A program made the translations under genes and the position numbers. This document shows, one piece after another, positions 6,862-17,208 of a stretch of 64,000 nt of DNA. How positions within the stretch are numbered: position 1 is the stretch's first letter; every line of letters begins with the position of its first letter. The notes under the pieces are model-generated. The model had not been told where the DNA came from. It saw only the letters and a program-made list of their open reading frames with translations, and ran no database searches. The DNA comes from Clostridia bacterium. Lineage in GTDB: Bacteria; Bacillota; Clostridia; Lachnospirales; Lachnospiraceae. The DNA lies in the NCBI GenBank assembly GCA_003246295.1, contig QKAS01000051.1, positions 42,758 through 106,757 on the forward strand, read 5' to 3'.

Positions 6862-7890
6862 TTGAAAAAAATAACCATCATAGAAATTGCCAAACATATG
6901 GGTTTATCAAGGAATACAGTAGCAAAAGCATTAAGTGGGAAATCGGTCGCGCTGGAAACGAAATGGGAGATTATTAAAACAGCAAAGCAGCTGGGCTATG
7001 CAAAGCTGAATCCACAGCTCCTCGATGAATTAGAGCAGATGAAAGAAATCAGAAAAGGATCTATTCTATTGCTTTTTAACAGAGCAGACTCAATGTTTTG
7101 GAAAGCGATTCTGACAGGAATCAGTGATGAATTAAAAGAACACCAATATAGAATGCAGCTTCATATTGTAGATGATGAAGATGTTGATGGTAAAAAAACA
7201 TTACAGATGATAGATGATGATGTGCAAGGTGTGGTTTTTTTGTGTGCATTTTCAACGGAGTTCATTAAAGAGATTGCAAAAGCCAAACGACCTATGACGA
7301 TTTTTAATGCAACAATGGATCCAGCATGTTACCTCCAATATGGAACGGTGGTATCGATGGAGGGAAAAAGCGCTATATATCAACTGACGAAGCATGTCAT
7401 AGAAGAAGGAAGTAAAACATTTGCATTTATTGGATACCCGGACGGCAGTATCAGTATTAAGGATCGACTTGATGGTATGATACAGGCACTTGATGAAAAT
7501 AAGATTCGAAGAGATGACTGCAGTTTTTTTACAGAGTATAGAGAAGACTATTATTACAGCTATGCAACAGTGGAAGAAATTATCCATGCACTTAATCCTA
7601 TTCCAGATACAATTGTGTGTGCAAATGATGACATTGCAAAATATACAGCATCAGCATTATTTAAAAGAGATCTCAGCCTTGCCAGAAAAACTAGATTGAT
7701 TGGATTTGATAATACAATTGAAGAGGATTTCTTTAAGCAGGATATTTTGACAGTACATATCAGAAAAGAAGAGCTTGGAAGAAGACTCATTAAAATAACG
7801 ATAGATAAGATTGAAAATCCGGAATTAGATAATGCATTTATTATGGTAGCGACGTATCCAATTTATAAAAAAGCACAATATGAGGAGTAA
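6862..7890 (+). CDS. LacI-family transcriptional regulator of the mannoside cluster
   Basis: 342 residues starting at a TTG, which has GGGGAGG 6 bases upstream; the only in-frame ATG (6829) lies inside the leader hairpin. The N-terminal helix-turn-helix is ITIIEIAKHMGLSRNTVAKA (residues ~4-23), a variant of the LacI motif, followed by a periplasmic-binding-protein-like sugar domain (PNPxxDTIVCANDD-type segment near residue 250, IGFDNTIEEDF near 275). It is first of the cluster and ends 4 bases before the GH2 gene, so it probably controls its own operon. The ligand is likely a manno-oligosaccharide or a mannose derivative (inferred from neighbours). Confidence 0.88.
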   Translation: MKKITIIEIAKHMGLSRNTVAKALSGKSVALETKWEIIKTAKQLGYAKLNPQLLDELEQMKEIRKGSILLLFNRADSMFWKAILTGISDELKEHQYRMQLHIVDDEDVDGKKTLQMIDDDVQGVVFLCAFSTEFIKEIAKAKRPMTIFNATMDPACYLQYGTVVSMEGKSAIYQLTKHVIEEGSKTFAFIGYPDGSISIKDRLDGMIQALDENKIRRDDCSFFTEYREDYYYSYATVEEIIHALNPIPDTIVCANDDIAKYTASALFKRDLSLARKTRLIGFDNTIEEDFFKQDILTVHIRKEELGRRLIKITIDKIENPELDNAFIMVATYPIYKKAQYEE

Positions 7891-7894
7891 CAAT

Positions 7895-10405
7895 ATGAAG
7901 ATTCTTAAATTAGATCAAAACTGGATAATGAAGGACTGTAAAAATAATCAGACTTATCCAGCTACGGTGCCGGGATCAGTCTTGGCAAGCTTAATGAATG
8001 CAGATGCACTCAAGGATCCATATTATGGAACGAATGAATACGAAGTCAGGGACTTATTCTGGCATGATTATTCGTTTGAAACATCGTTTTTTATGGATGA
8101 AAGCGATTTAAAAGAGGAACAGATAGATCTTGTTTTTTATGGGTTGGATACACTTGCAGATGTGACATTAAATGGACATACGATTTTAAAGTCTGAAAAT
8201 ATGCATAGAACCTACAACATTCCTGTCAAATCATTATTGATATCAGGTGAGAATAAAATTCAAATTTTATTTCATTCGCCGTTGCAATATATTAAGGATT
8301 ATCAATATGAAGAAGGAAAAGAAATTACATTTGTAAACAGCGGATCTATTCCAGGGAATCAGTTGCTTCGAAAATCTCATTCTATGCTTGGATGGGACTG
8401 GGGCGCACAATTGCCGGATGCGGGTATTTTTCGTAAAATAGAACTGGTTGGATATTCAGATCCAATTCTGGAGGATGTGATATTTCATCAAGAGCATGAA
8501 GGCCAGAGTGTAAAACTTAATATGGGTATTACACTGTCCGATTTTAATTTGAAAACTGTTAGTCAAGACGTTGAAACAAACTATCACATGTTAGTTAAGC
8601 TCTTGGATCCAGAACAGAATGAACTCAGTAAAGAAACAATTGAAGTGAGTCGAACTACACTAGAAATAGAACAAATCATTGAACATCCACACTTATGGTG
8701 GCCAAACGGGTTAGGTGATCAACCATTATATCAGATTCAATTAGTATTTTATAATGGAGAAGAAGAATTATGGCAAAAGGAATACACAATAGGGCTTAGA
8801 ACACTCACAATCAGTAGAGAAAAGGATCAGTGGGGCTCAGAGTTCGCATTTATGATCAATGGAATCAAAATATTTACGAAGGGTGCCAATTATATTCCAG
8901 AAGATTGTGTTTATCCAAAGATTGACAAAAAACGTTTGGATTATCTGACAGATTGTGCAGTACGCGCAAATTATAATTGTCTTAGAATATGGGGAGGAGG
9001 TTACTATCCTTCTGATTATTTCTATGATTTATGTGATAAAAAAGGACTTATTGTTTGGCAGGATTTTATGTTTGCGTGTAATGCATATGATGTTACAGAT
9101 GCATTTGCAGATAATGTAGTTCATGAAGTAATCGATAATGTAAAGAGATTGAGGCATCACGCATGTTTGGGATTATGGTGTGGTAACAATGAAATAGAAT
9201 CGGCATGGGTAAACTGGGATGGATTTAAAAAAGAAAAACCAGCATTAAAAGCCGATTATATAAAATTATTTGAACATATACTTCCAAAAGCCGTAAAAGA
9301 AGCGGGAACAGATACTTTTTTCTGGCCGTCCTCCCCTTCCAATGGAGGTAATTTTGACAACCCGGATGATGAAAATAATGGTGACACGCATTACTGGGCA
9401 GTATGGCATGGACTCCTTCCGTTCAGTGATTACAGAAAACACTATTTCAGATTTTGCTCAGAGTTCGGATTTCAATCCTTTCCTTCCGTGAAAACAGTAA
9501 ATACTTATACGGGAGAGGGAGACCGTAATATTTTTTCAAAGGTGATGGAAAGCCATCAGAAGAACGATGCTGCCAATGGTAAGATGCTATACTACCTGTC
9601 AGAAAATTTCTGCTATCCAAAGAATTTTGAGCATCTTCTATATGTAACACAGATTCTTCAGGCATGTGCAATTAAATATGGCGTAGAACATTTTAGAAGA
9701 AACCGTGGGAGATGTATGGGCAGCCTTTACTGGCAAATGAACGATAATTGGCCGGTTGCATCATGGTCAAGTATTGATTATTACGGACGATGGAAAGCGC
9801 TTCACTATTTTGCAAAGAATTTCTATGAGCCTGTTGCTGGAAGTTTGATGATAGAAGGGGAGCGAGCAGAGGCATGGATACAAAATGAAACGATGCAGCC
9901 CGTAACAGTTACGGTTACCCTATCTTTAAAAACACTGCGCTTTGAAACAATCCATACAAGAAAAGAACAAGTCGTGGTAAAGCCTTTTTCTGCCCAAATG
10001 ATTCTTGCTGAAAGTTACCAGAGTCTGATGACAGAATACAATCAGGAAGAGCTGGTATGTGAAATGACAGTTAGTGATGAGAATGGTAGAAAACATACCA
10101 TGTCAGAAGCGTTCTTACCATACAAACATATAAAACTTTCTGACCCTAAATTGAAATATGAAATTATAGAATCTGATGATAAATTTGTGATTACAATTAC
10201 GGCAGAAGCTTTTGCGGCATTTGTAGAACTGGACTTGATAGAAGCAGATGCAATTTTTGCAGATAATTATTTTAATATATCAGGAAACGAAGCTGTAACA
10301 GTAGAACTTGAAAAGTCAGATATCTGGAATAAAGAAAAAATCAACATATCAGAACTTGAGAGAACATTAAAAATAAGAAGTTTATTTGATACATATCAGT
10401 CATAA
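7895..10405 (+). CDS. GH2 beta-mannosidase
   Basis: 836 residues with the GH2 layout: N-terminal jelly roll (VPGSVLASLMNADALKDPYY is typical of beta-mannosidases), immunoglobulin-like domain, then a TIM barrel with acid/base Glu433 in WCGNNE and nucleophile Glu523 in CSEFGFQS. It hydrolyses terminal beta-mannosyl residues of manno-oligosaccharides. There is no signal peptide, so it acts in the cytoplasm on imported oligomers. The ATG at 7895 follows GAGGAG by 7 bases, whereas the in-frame start at 7880 lies in the regulator gene. The 13-base gap to the GH36 gene indicates one operon. The characterised Roseburia mannan loci use other exo-enzymes (GH1, GH3), so a GH2 here is a variation. Confidence 0.93.
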   Translation: MKILKLDQNWIMKDCKNNQTYPATVPGSVLASLMNADALKDPYYGTNEYEVRDLFWHDYSFETSFFMDESDLKEEQIDLVFYGLDTLADVTLNGHTILKSENMHRTYNIPVKSLLISGENKIQILFHSPLQYIKDYQYEEGKEITFVNSGSIPGNQLLRKSHSMLGWDWGAQLPDAGIFRKIELVGYSDPILEDVIFHQEHEGQSVKLNMGITLSDFNLKTVSQDVETNYHMLVKLLDPEQNELSKETIEVSRTTLEIEQIIEHPHLWWPNGLGDQPLYQIQLVFYNGEEELWQKEYTIGLRTLTISREKDQWGSEFAFMINGIKIFTKGANYIPEDCVYPKIDKKRLDYLTDCAVRANYNCLRIWGGGYYPSDYFYDLCDKKGLIVWQDFMFACNAYDVTDAFADNVVHEVIDNVKRLRHHACLGLWCGNNEIESAWVNWDGFKKEKPALKADYIKLFEHILPKAVKEAGTDTFFWPSSPSNGGNFDNPDDENNGDTHYWAVWHGLLPFSDYRKHYFRFCSEFGFQSFPSVKTVNTYTGEGDRNIFSKVMESHQKNDAANGKMLYYLSENFCYPKNFEHLLYVTQILQACAIKYGVEHFRRNRGRCMGSLYWQMNDNWPVASWSSIDYYGRWKALHYFAKNFYEPVAGSLMIEGERAEAWIQNETMQPVTVTVTLSLKTLRFETIHTRKEQVVVKPFSAQMILAESYQSLMTEYNQEELVCEMTVSDENGRKHTMSEAFLPYKHIKLSDPKLKYEIIESDDKFVITITAEAFAAFVELDLIEADAIFADNYFNISGNEAVTVELEKSDIWNKEKINISELERTLKIRSLFDTYQS

Positions 10406-10418
10406 GAGAGGAAATTGT

Positions 10419-12608
10419 ATGGGAATCAAATATTATGAGAACGAACGTATATTTAAATTAGATGGAAAAGATACCACTTATTTAATTGCAGTGGTCGATG
10501 ATGAGAAATTTGTTGGTCATATTTACTATGGTAGTAAAATTGAAGATTTTCAAATAGATCATTTACTTAGATTAAAGGAAGCACCTTTTGTCCCGACCGA
10601 AAACAACAGAGACCGACTTGCCTTTTATGACAGTTTTCCATGGGAATATCCGACAAGAGGTATAGGAGATTTCAGAGAAGATTGTCTGGCAATCGAAACA
10701 AAAGAGGGGCACTGGGCCTTAAAATTAACGTATCAATCACATAAAATAAGCCATGGAAAACAAGCACCACAAGGACTGCCTGGAGTATTTGGAGACGAGA
10801 AGAACGCTAGTGTTCTGGAGCTGATCTGTGAAGATGCACAGACCGGTTTTGAAGTTACATTGATATATACTATCTTTGAAGATAGTGATGCCATCATCAG
10901 AAGTACAAAAATCTTTAATAAGGCAAAGGAATCAGTCTATCTTACCAAAGCATTATCTGCATGCATTGATATGGATAATGCAGAATATGATCTCATCACG
11001 CTACATGGTTCATGGGCAAGAGAAAGGCACATACAAAGAAGAAGCGTTGGATATGGCAGCCAGGGAGTATTTTCTGTCAGAGGAGAATCCGGACATCAGG
11101 ATCATCCATTTTTGTGTCTTGCAGAATCAGATGCCAATCAGGACCATGGAGCTGTCTATGGAATGAATTTGATTTATTCAGGTAATTTTACAGCGCAGGT
11201 TCATCAAAATCAATTTGAAAGTATTCGTATGACAATGGGAATTCACCCAGATGGTTTTCGTTATCTTCTAGAACCGGGAGAATTTTTTCAGACGCCTGAG
11301 GTTGTCATCGTATATTCAGACGAAGGAATCGGTAAAATGAGCCGTGAGTTCCATGACTTGTACAGAAATCACCTGATTAGAAGTTCTTACAAAGATAAAA
11401 AAAGACCGATTTTAATTAACAACTGGGAAGCGACTTATTTTAACTTCGACACAGATAAGTTACTAGCTATCGCAAAAGAGGCATCGAGTCTGGGCATTGA
11501 AATGCTTGTGATGGATGATGGTTGGTTTGGAAACAGAAGTAGTGATAACTGTGCTCTTGGGGATTGGGACGTCAACGAAGAAAAGATAAAAGGCGGATTA
11601 TCTTACCTGGTTGAGGAAGTCAATAAATTAGGCATGAAGTTTGGAATCTGGTTCGAACCAGAGATGATTTCTCCAGATTCAAATCTGTATCGTAAACATC
11701 CTGATTGGGCAATCGCCATTCCGGGTAAGACACCTGGTCTAGCAAGAAATCAATTGGTTCTTGATTTTTCAAGAAAAGAAGTAGTGGATTATGTCTATGG
11801 GAAAATGGAAACAATTCTTAAAAGTGCAAATATAGAGTATGTAAAATGGGATATGAACAGACCGTTGAGCGATATTGGAAGTGCATACCTACCATCAGAA
11901 AGACAGGGAGAACTCTACCACAGATATGTACTTGGAGTATATGAACTTCAGGAACGTCTGATTAAGCAGTTTCCAGAACTGTTATTAGAGAATTGCTCTG
12001 GCGGTGGTGCAAGATTTGATCCAGGCATGCTCTATTATAGCCCGCAGATCTGGTGTTCTGATGACACGGATGCAATTGAACGTCTTTCTATTCAGGAGGG
12101 AACTGCAATTGTATATCCGTTATCTACAATTGGTGCACATGTCAGTGATTGTCCAAATCATACGGTAGGAAGAATTACACCATTTGAAACAAGAGGATAT
12201 GTTGCGCTTGCAGGTACATTTGGCTATGAGCTGGATGTGACTAAAATCCCAAGGGAAGACAGAGAGTTGATACCAGCGCAGGTAGAAATGTATCATAAAT
12301 ATAATGATCTTATTAGAATGGGGGATTATTACAGAATCGCATCTTATCGTGAAAATCATTATTTTGATTGCTGGCAGGTTGTCTCAAAAGATAAAAAAGA
12401 AGCATTGCTGACTTATATCCAGGTACTGAATCTTGCAAACAGCAGAAGCAGAATTATTAAGTTAAAAGGACTTGATCCAAATCAATATTATAAAGTCGAT
12501 GGAATGGAACATATTTTAAGTGGAAATGCGTTAATGTGTGCTGGAATTTGCATGGATAAACTTTGGGGCGATTTCAGAGGAAGTCTTATTTCAATTCAAG
12601 CAGTTTAG
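10419..12608 (+). CDS. GH36 alpha-galactosidase
   Basis: 729 residues, the usual length of Firmicute GH36 enzymes. An N-terminal beta-supersandwich is followed by a TIM barrel with nucleophile Asp478 (VKWDMNR) and acid/base Asp548 (WCSDDTDAIER); ENCSGGGARFD lies between them. It removes alpha-1,6-galactosyl branches from galactomannan oligosaccharides and raffinose-type sugars. There is no signal peptide. The start at 10419 has AGAGAGG upstream; a frame from 10386 would overlap the GH2 gene. Together with the GH2, epimerase and GH130 genes it debranches imported galactoglucomannan fragments before backbone breakdown. Confidence 0.95.
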   Translation: MGIKYYENERIFKLDGKDTTYLIAVVDDEKFVGHIYYGSKIEDFQIDHLLRLKEAPFVPTENNRDRLAFYDSFPWEYPTRGIGDFREDCLAIETKEGHWALKLTYQSHKISHGKQAPQGLPGVFGDEKNASVLELICEDAQTGFEVTLIYTIFEDSDAIIRSTKIFNKAKESVYLTKALSACIDMDNAEYDLITLHGSWARERHIQRRSVGYGSQGVFSVRGESGHQDHPFLCLAESDANQDHGAVYGMNLIYSGNFTAQVHQNQFESIRMTMGIHPDGFRYLLEPGEFFQTPEVVIVYSDEGIGKMSREFHDLYRNHLIRSSYKDKKRPILINNWEATYFNFDTDKLLAIAKEASSLGIEMLVMDDGWFGNRSSDNCALGDWDVNEEKIKGGLSYLVEEVNKLGMKFGIWFEPEMISPDSNLYRKHPDWAIAIPGKTPGLARNQLVLDFSRKEVVDYVYGKMETILKSANIEYVKWDMNRPLSDIGSAYLPSERQGELYHRYVLGVYELQERLIKQFPELLLENCSGGGARFDPGMLYYSPQIWCSDDTDAIERLSIQEGTAIVYPLSTIGAHVSDCPNHTVGRITPFETRGYVALAGTFGYELDVTKIPREDRELIPAQVEMYHKYNDLIRMGDYYRIASYRENHYFDCWQVVSKDKKEALLTYIQVLNLANSRSRIIKLKGLDPNQYYKVDGMEHILSGNALMCAGICMDKLWGDFRGSLISIQAV

Positions 12609-12621
12609 AAAGGAGGATCAT

Positions 12622-13839
12622 ATGGATCAAGGAAAAAATAATCAGACGAATCAAAGACTGAAGCAATTATCGCGAGAAATGAAGCATCATTTAAAAACAG
12701 TAATTATACCGTTTTGGAAAAAGTTGCGAGATAACGATAATGGTGGGTTTTATGGATTCATGGATTACAATTTGCAGTTGAATCAAGAGGCAGAAAAGGG
12801 TTGTATTTTGAATAGCCGAATACTTTGGTTTTTTTCAAATGCATATTTACTTCTAAAAGAAGAAAGTCTCTTAAAAGAAGCAGTACATGCATATCGTTTT
12901 ATGATGGAAAAGTGTCTTGATCATAAAAATGGAGGAATTTTTTGGTCAATGTCATACGATGGGAAACCAGTTGAAACCATAAAACATACATATAATCAGG
13001 CATTTGCTATTTATGCACTTGCATCTTATTATGATGCATCCTGTGATCAAGATGCATTAAAAACAGCAATGGAACTCTTCGAGCTGATTGAAACAAAGTG
13101 CAGAGATGCATCGGGATATCTGGAAGCATTTGATGAAGAATTTAAAGTGATTGATAATGATAAACTGTCTGAAAATGGTGTTATGGCCGATAAGACAATG
13201 AATACACTTCTTCATGTCTTTGAAGCGTACACAGAATTATACAGAGTGACAAAGTCTGAAAAGGTCAAAGCACGCCTGGAAGAAATTCTTGAGGTGTTTG
13301 CAGATAAAGTATATAATCCGAAGCTTCATAGACAAGAGGTCTTCTTTGACAGAGAGTATCATTCTATATTAGATCTACACTCTTATGGGCATGATATTGA
13401 AACGGCATGGTTGATTGACAGAGGCTGTGAGGTTTTGGAAGACAAGAAAATAATAGAAAAAATGGAAGAGATTACGAAAGATCTCACAGATCAGATTTAT
13501 AAAGTGGCATTTGATGGAAGATCATTAGCGAATGAAGCTGAAAATGGTATTATTAATCATGATAGAATCTGGTGGGTTCAGGCTGAGACAGTTGTAGGTT
13601 TCCTAAATGGTTATGAGAAAACACCAAGTAAAATAGAATATCTTGATGCAACAGAGGCTTCATGGAATTTCATAAAAGAGTATCTGTGGGATCACAGAAA
13701 CGGAAGCGAATGGTATTGGAGAGTAGACAAAGATGGAAAACCAGATACGCAAAAGCCAATTGTGGAACCATGGAAATGCCCATACCATAATGGAAGAATG
13801 TGTTTAGAAGTGATAAGGAGAATAGAAAATGCTTCATAA
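12622..13839 (+). CDS. AGE-family epimerase, probable cellobiose/mannobiose 2-epimerase
   Basis: 405-residue (alpha/alpha)6-barrel protein of the N-acylglucosamine 2-epimerase superfamily. Conserved segments are [43 protein letters not shown] (catalytic His area) and [11 protein letters not shown], as in cellobiose 2-epimerase. It converts the reducing-end sugar of beta-1,4-mannobiose to glucose, giving mannosylglucose, the substrate of the GH130 enzyme encoded next. AGGAGG lies 6 bases before the ATG at 12622, and its 3' end overlaps the GH130 gene by 11 bases. Neighbour evidence makes mannobiose the likely in vivo substrate. Confidence 0.9.
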   Translation: MDQGKNNQTNQRLKQLSREMKHHLKTVIIPFWKKLRDNDNGGFYGFMDYNLQLNQEAEKGCILNSRILWFFSNAYLLLKEESLLKEAVHAYRFMMEKCLDHKNGGIFWSMSYDGKPVETIKHTYNQAFAIYALASYYDASCDQDALKTAMELFELIETKCRDASGYLEAFDEEFKVIDNDKLSENGVMADKTMNTLLHVFEAYTELYRVTKSEKVKARLEEILEVFADKVYNPKLHRQEVFFDREYHSILDLHSYGHDIETAWLIDRGCEVLEDKKIIEKMEEITKDLTDQIYKVAFDGRSLANEAENGIINHDRIWWVQAETVVGFLNGYEKTPSKIEYLDATEASWNFIKEYLWDHRNGSEWYWRVDKDGKPDTQKPIVEPWKCPYHNGRMCLEVIRRIENAS

Positions 13840-15001
13840 AAAATATTACGAAGAAGTAAAAAAATATGATGAACTCGTCAGTAGAAAAAATGAAAAAACA
13901 GATTTTTATAATGGAGTCTTTGACAGATACAAAGATCCAGTTTTAACAAGAAACCATATACCTGTATTCTGGAAGTATGATTTAAACCCTGAAACCAATC
14001 CGCTGTTTATAGAGAGACTTGGTGTCAATGCAGTCATGAACTCTGGTGCTATAGAACTGAATGGTAAGTTTTATCTGGTAGCAAGAATAGAAGGAAATGA
14101 TAGAAAATCTTTTTTTGGAGTAGCGGAAAGTGACACTGGTATTGATGGATTTAAATTCTGGGATTATCCTATTCTGCTAGATGATACATGTCCCGAAGAA
14201 ACCAATGTCTATGATATGCGTCTTACGAAGCATGAAGATGGATATATTTATGGTGTTTTCTGCTCAGAAAGCAAGGACACAAAGAGTAATGATCTTTCTG
14301 CGGCAGTAGCAGCAGCGGGCATCGTGCGTACCAAAGACTTAAAAACATGGGAGCGCCTTGATAATTTAAAGACACTTCGCTCACCACAACAGAGAAATGT
14401 GGTTCTGCATCCAGAATTCGTAAATGGGAAGTATGCATTTTATACAAGGCCAATGGATGATTTTATTGATACAGGATCAGGTGGAGGAATTGGATTCGGA
14501 TTGTGTGATGACATTGAACATGCTGAAATTGATGAAGAGATTATTACAAGTAAAAGAAAATATCATACATTGACAGAAGCAAAAAATGGAGCAGGAGCAG
14601 TGCCAATTAAGACAGAAAAAGGCTGGATTCATATTGCGCATGGGGTAAGAAATACAGCTGCTGGTCTGCGTTATGTCATTTATGCATTTGCAACAGGTTT
14701 AGAGGATCCTAAGAAAGTAATTGCAGAGCCATCAGGTCTTCTGATTGGACCGATGGGGAATGAAAGAGTTGGGGATGTATCAAATGTAGTGTTTACAAAT
14801 GGTGCGATTGCGCGTGAAAATGGGGATGTATTTATCTATTACGCGTCCAGTGATACTAGAATGCATGTTGCAACAACAACAATTGAAAGACTGACTGATT
14901 ATGTATTTAATACACCAAAGGATCCGCTTCGCTCTGTAGAATGCGTTGCGCAAAGATGCAATCTTATTTCAAGAAACCTGGAGTTTATGAAACAGATTTA
15001 A
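13829..15001 (+). CDS. GH130 beta-1,4-mannosylglucose phosphorylase
   Basis: 390-residue five-bladed propeller phosphorylase of GH130. The sequence around [36 protein letters not shown] and [16 protein letters not shown] matches subfamily 1, which uses phosphate to split 4-O-beta-mannosyl-glucose into mannose-1-phosphate and glucose. The 11-base overlap with the epimerase gene (ATGCTTCATAA) shows tight coupling to the step that supplies its substrate. It is cytoplasmic. Phosphorolysis saves ATP, and mannose-1-phosphate then enters through mannose-6-phosphate and the isomerase encoded at 16228. Subfamily assignment is from resemblance to known members. Confidence 0.92.
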   Translation: MLHKKYYEEVKKYDELVSRKNEKTDFYNGVFDRYKDPVLTRNHIPVFWKYDLNPETNPLFIERLGVNAVMNSGAIELNGKFYLVARIEGNDRKSFFGVAESDTGIDGFKFWDYPILLDDTCPEETNVYDMRLTKHEDGYIYGVFCSESKDTKSNDLSAAVAAAGIVRTKDLKTWERLDNLKTLRSPQQRNVVLHPEFVNGKYAFYTRPMDDFIDTGSGGGIGFGLCDDIEHAEIDEEIITSKRKYHTLTEAKNGAGAVPIKTEKGWIHIAHGVRNTAAGLRYVIYAFATGLEDPKKVIAEPSGLLIGPMGNERVGDVSNVVFTNGAIARENGDVFIYYASSDTRMHVATTTIERLTDYVFNTPKDPLRSVECVAQRCNLISRNLEFMKQI

Positions 15002-15021
15002 TAATAGAAAAAGACTGACTG

Positions 15022-15044
15022 CAGGGTGATATTATGTCACCCTG
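15022..15044 (+). terminator. Hairpin between GH130 and CE2 genes
   Basis: Perfect 8-bp stem CAGGGTGA (15022-15029) / TCACCCTG (15037-15044) with a 7-base loop, followed by only TTT. It may be a partial terminator or an mRNA stabiliser within the operon. Confidence 0.45.
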
Positions 15045-15078
15045 TTTGTGTATGTGATAGTAATGTAAAGGAGAAATT

Positions 15079-16155
15079 ATGACACGTAATTGGGTAAATG
15101 AGGGAGAGGTGTTTTATCCAGCACTCAATGAGAATATTAAATATTCAGGCAGAATTGATTTTTCGAATCCTAAAGGAGTCACCATGTTTTATCCATCAAG
15201 TTATGCAAAGTTCCGATTCAGAGGGTCGGTTTGTAAAGTGGTTTTGGAAAATAAAAAAGTATGGTGGGATAATTATATTGGAAGTGTAATAGATGGAGAA
15301 CAGAAGAAATACAAGTTGACAGAAGAGGGAGAAGAATGTATCGATCTTGGAGAAGGACTGGATGATGGAGAACATACAATCATCTTATTTAAACGCATGG
15401 ACGGATGTCACAGTATATCAATCAAAGGGTTTATACTCAAGGAAGGTTCTGAAATCAAGAAGGAAGATTCAGGGATAAACAGGAGAATTGAGGTATATGG
15501 AGATTCCGTGTCTGCTGGAGAGGTATCTGAAGCTGCCTTGTACGAAGGAAAAGAAGATCCAATACATAACGGAGAATATTCAAATAGCTGGTACTCTTAT
15601 GCATGGATTACAGCGCGAAAGCTGAATGCAGAATTACATAATATATCTCAAGGCGGAATTGCACTTATGGATCATACAGGCTATTTTTGTGAACCAGACT
15701 ATGTCGGCATGGTTCACTGCTTTGATAAATTAAACTATCATGCTGCACTTGGACCTGTTACTTCATGGAATTTCAATAAATATACACCTCATGTTGTCAT
15801 TGTGGCCATTGGACAAAATGATAATCATCCTGAAGATTATATGGCGGAAGATTACGAGTGTGAGAAAGCAATAAGATGGAGAGAAGAATATCAGCATTTT
15901 ATAGAGGACATCAGAAAAATATACCCTCATGCGTATGTGATCTTAAAAACTACCATTTTGAATCATCATGATCATTGGGATCGTTCCATTGAAGAGGTAA
16001 AGAATCGATTGAATGATCCCAAAATTAAACATTTTAAATATTCAAACAATGGAAAAGGAACACCAGGACATATCAGAATTCGTGAAGCAGAACAGATGGC
16101 GGAGGAGTTAACAGCATTTATAGAAAAACTTGGAGACCAGGTATGGGAGAATTAA
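15079..16155 (+). CDS. CE2-type SGNH acetylesterase
   Basis: 358 residues: an N-terminal beta-sandwich (about 1-120, with KFRFRGSVCKVVLEN) joined to an SGNH hydrolase domain. The nucleophile is Ser143 in EVYGDSVSAGE. Asn in AIGQNDNHPEDY and the late GHIRIREAEQMA histidine complete the site. The two-domain order is that of carbohydrate esterase family 2, whose intracellular Roseburia member removes acetyl groups from manno-oligosaccharides. There is no signal peptide. AAAGGAG precedes the ATG by 6 bases. Its presence indicates that the imported oligosaccharides are O-acetylated, as in conifer or konjac glucomannan (inference). Confidence 0.88.
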   Translation: MTRNWVNEGEVFYPALNENIKYSGRIDFSNPKGVTMFYPSSYAKFRFRGSVCKVVLENKKVWWDNYIGSVIDGEQKKYKLTEEGEECIDLGEGLDDGEHTIILFKRMDGCHSISIKGFILKEGSEIKKEDSGINRRIEVYGDSVSAGEVSEAALYEGKEDPIHNGEYSNSWYSYAWITARKLNAELHNISQGGIALMDHTGYFCEPDYVGMVHCFDKLNYHAALGPVTSWNFNKYTPHVVIVAIGQNDNHPEDYMAEDYECEKAIRWREEYQHFIEDIRKIYPHAYVILKTTILNHHDHWDRSIEEVKNRLNDPKIKHFKYSNNGKGTPGHIRIREAEQMAEELTAFIEKLGDQVWEN

Positions 16156-16227
16156 ACAAGAAGAGAATTGTAAAAGATTCTGCTTTCTGGTATAAAGAAA
16201 CAATAGAATAAACTTGGAGGTAATATT

Positions 16228-17190
16228 ATGATAAATCAGAAACAGGAATCTCCAATATTTTTGGAACCTGTCATGAAACAGATGGTCTGGGGAGGAAACA
16301 GGCTAAGAGAAGTATTTGGGTACACAATACCTGGAGAAGATACTGGAGAATGCTGGGCAGTCAGCGCACATCCAAATGGTGACTGTGTCATTAAGAACGG
16401 AGTTTATAAGGGAAAGAAACTCTCAGAAGTATGGGAACAAAACAGGAATTTATTTGGTGGTGTTCAGGGGGACAGATTTCCTCTTCTTGCTAAGATTATT
16501 GATGCCAAAGATGATTTAAGTATACAGGTTCATCCTGATGATGCATATGCTTTGGTTCATGAAAATGGATCTTTTGGAAAAACAGAATGCTGGTATGTTC
16601 TTGATGCTCCAGTGGGAGCTAAAATAGTAATTGGTCATAGCGCACAGAGTAAAAAAGAACTCTCTGACATGATCATGGAAGAAAAATGGGACCAATTATT
16701 AACAAGCATGGAAGTGAAAAAGGGCGATTTTATACAAATTGATCCGGGAACAGTGCATGCAATCACAGCAGGAATCCTGATTCTAGAAATTCAACAGAAT
16801 AGTGATGTTACATACAGGCTCTATGATTATGACAGATTAAGCGATGGGGCAAAACGTCCACTTCATATCGAGAAAAGCCTGGATGTGATTCAAATACCTG
16901 CAAAAGACACAAAAGAACTTATCAGACATTGTGCAGATTTAGAAGCTGACAGACAGAACCTGCTGGTTGAAAGTCCATATTATAAAGTCTGGAAGTGTAA
17001 TGTTGAAAATAGCCTGGAAATAAAACCAGAAGAACCTTTTTACATAGTTAATGTTGTAGAAGGCGATGGTTTGTTCAATCAGGAGATCATAAAAAAGGGA
17101 GATCACTTTATTATTCCGGCAAATTATGAGACAATAAAATTTGTTGGAAAGATGGAATTGATACTTTCCACTGTTTCTGAAAAAAAATAA
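16228..17190 (+). CDS. manA: Mannose-6-phosphate isomerase, class I
   Basis: 320-residue cupin enzyme of the Bacillus-type short class. Zn ligands are His102 (QVHPDD), Glu120 (GKTECWYVL) and His177 (DPGTVHAI). It interconverts mannose-6-phosphate and fructose-6-phosphate and so feeds mannose from the GH2 and GH130 steps into glycolysis. AACTTGGAGG lies just before the ATG. It sits 72 bases after the CE2 gene and 18 bases before the aminotransferase gene in the same direction. A phosphomannomutase, needed to use mannose-1-phosphate, is not in this window. Confidence 0.93.
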   Translation: MINQKQESPIFLEPVMKQMVWGGNRLREVFGYTIPGEDTGECWAVSAHPNGDCVIKNGVYKGKKLSEVWEQNRNLFGGVQGDRFPLLAKIIDAKDDLSIQVHPDDAYALVHENGSFGKTECWYVLDAPVGAKIVIGHSAQSKKELSDMIMEEKWDQLLTSMEVKKGDFIQIDPGTVHAITAGILILEIQQNSDVTYRLYDYDRLSDGAKRPLHIEKSLDVIQIPAKDTKELIRHCADLEADRQNLLVESPYYKVWKCNVENSLEIKPEEPFYIVNVVEGDGLFNQEIIKKGDHFIIPANYETIKFVGKMELILSTVSEKK

Positions 17191-17208
17191 AAGGCAGGTT
17201 GAGAAAAA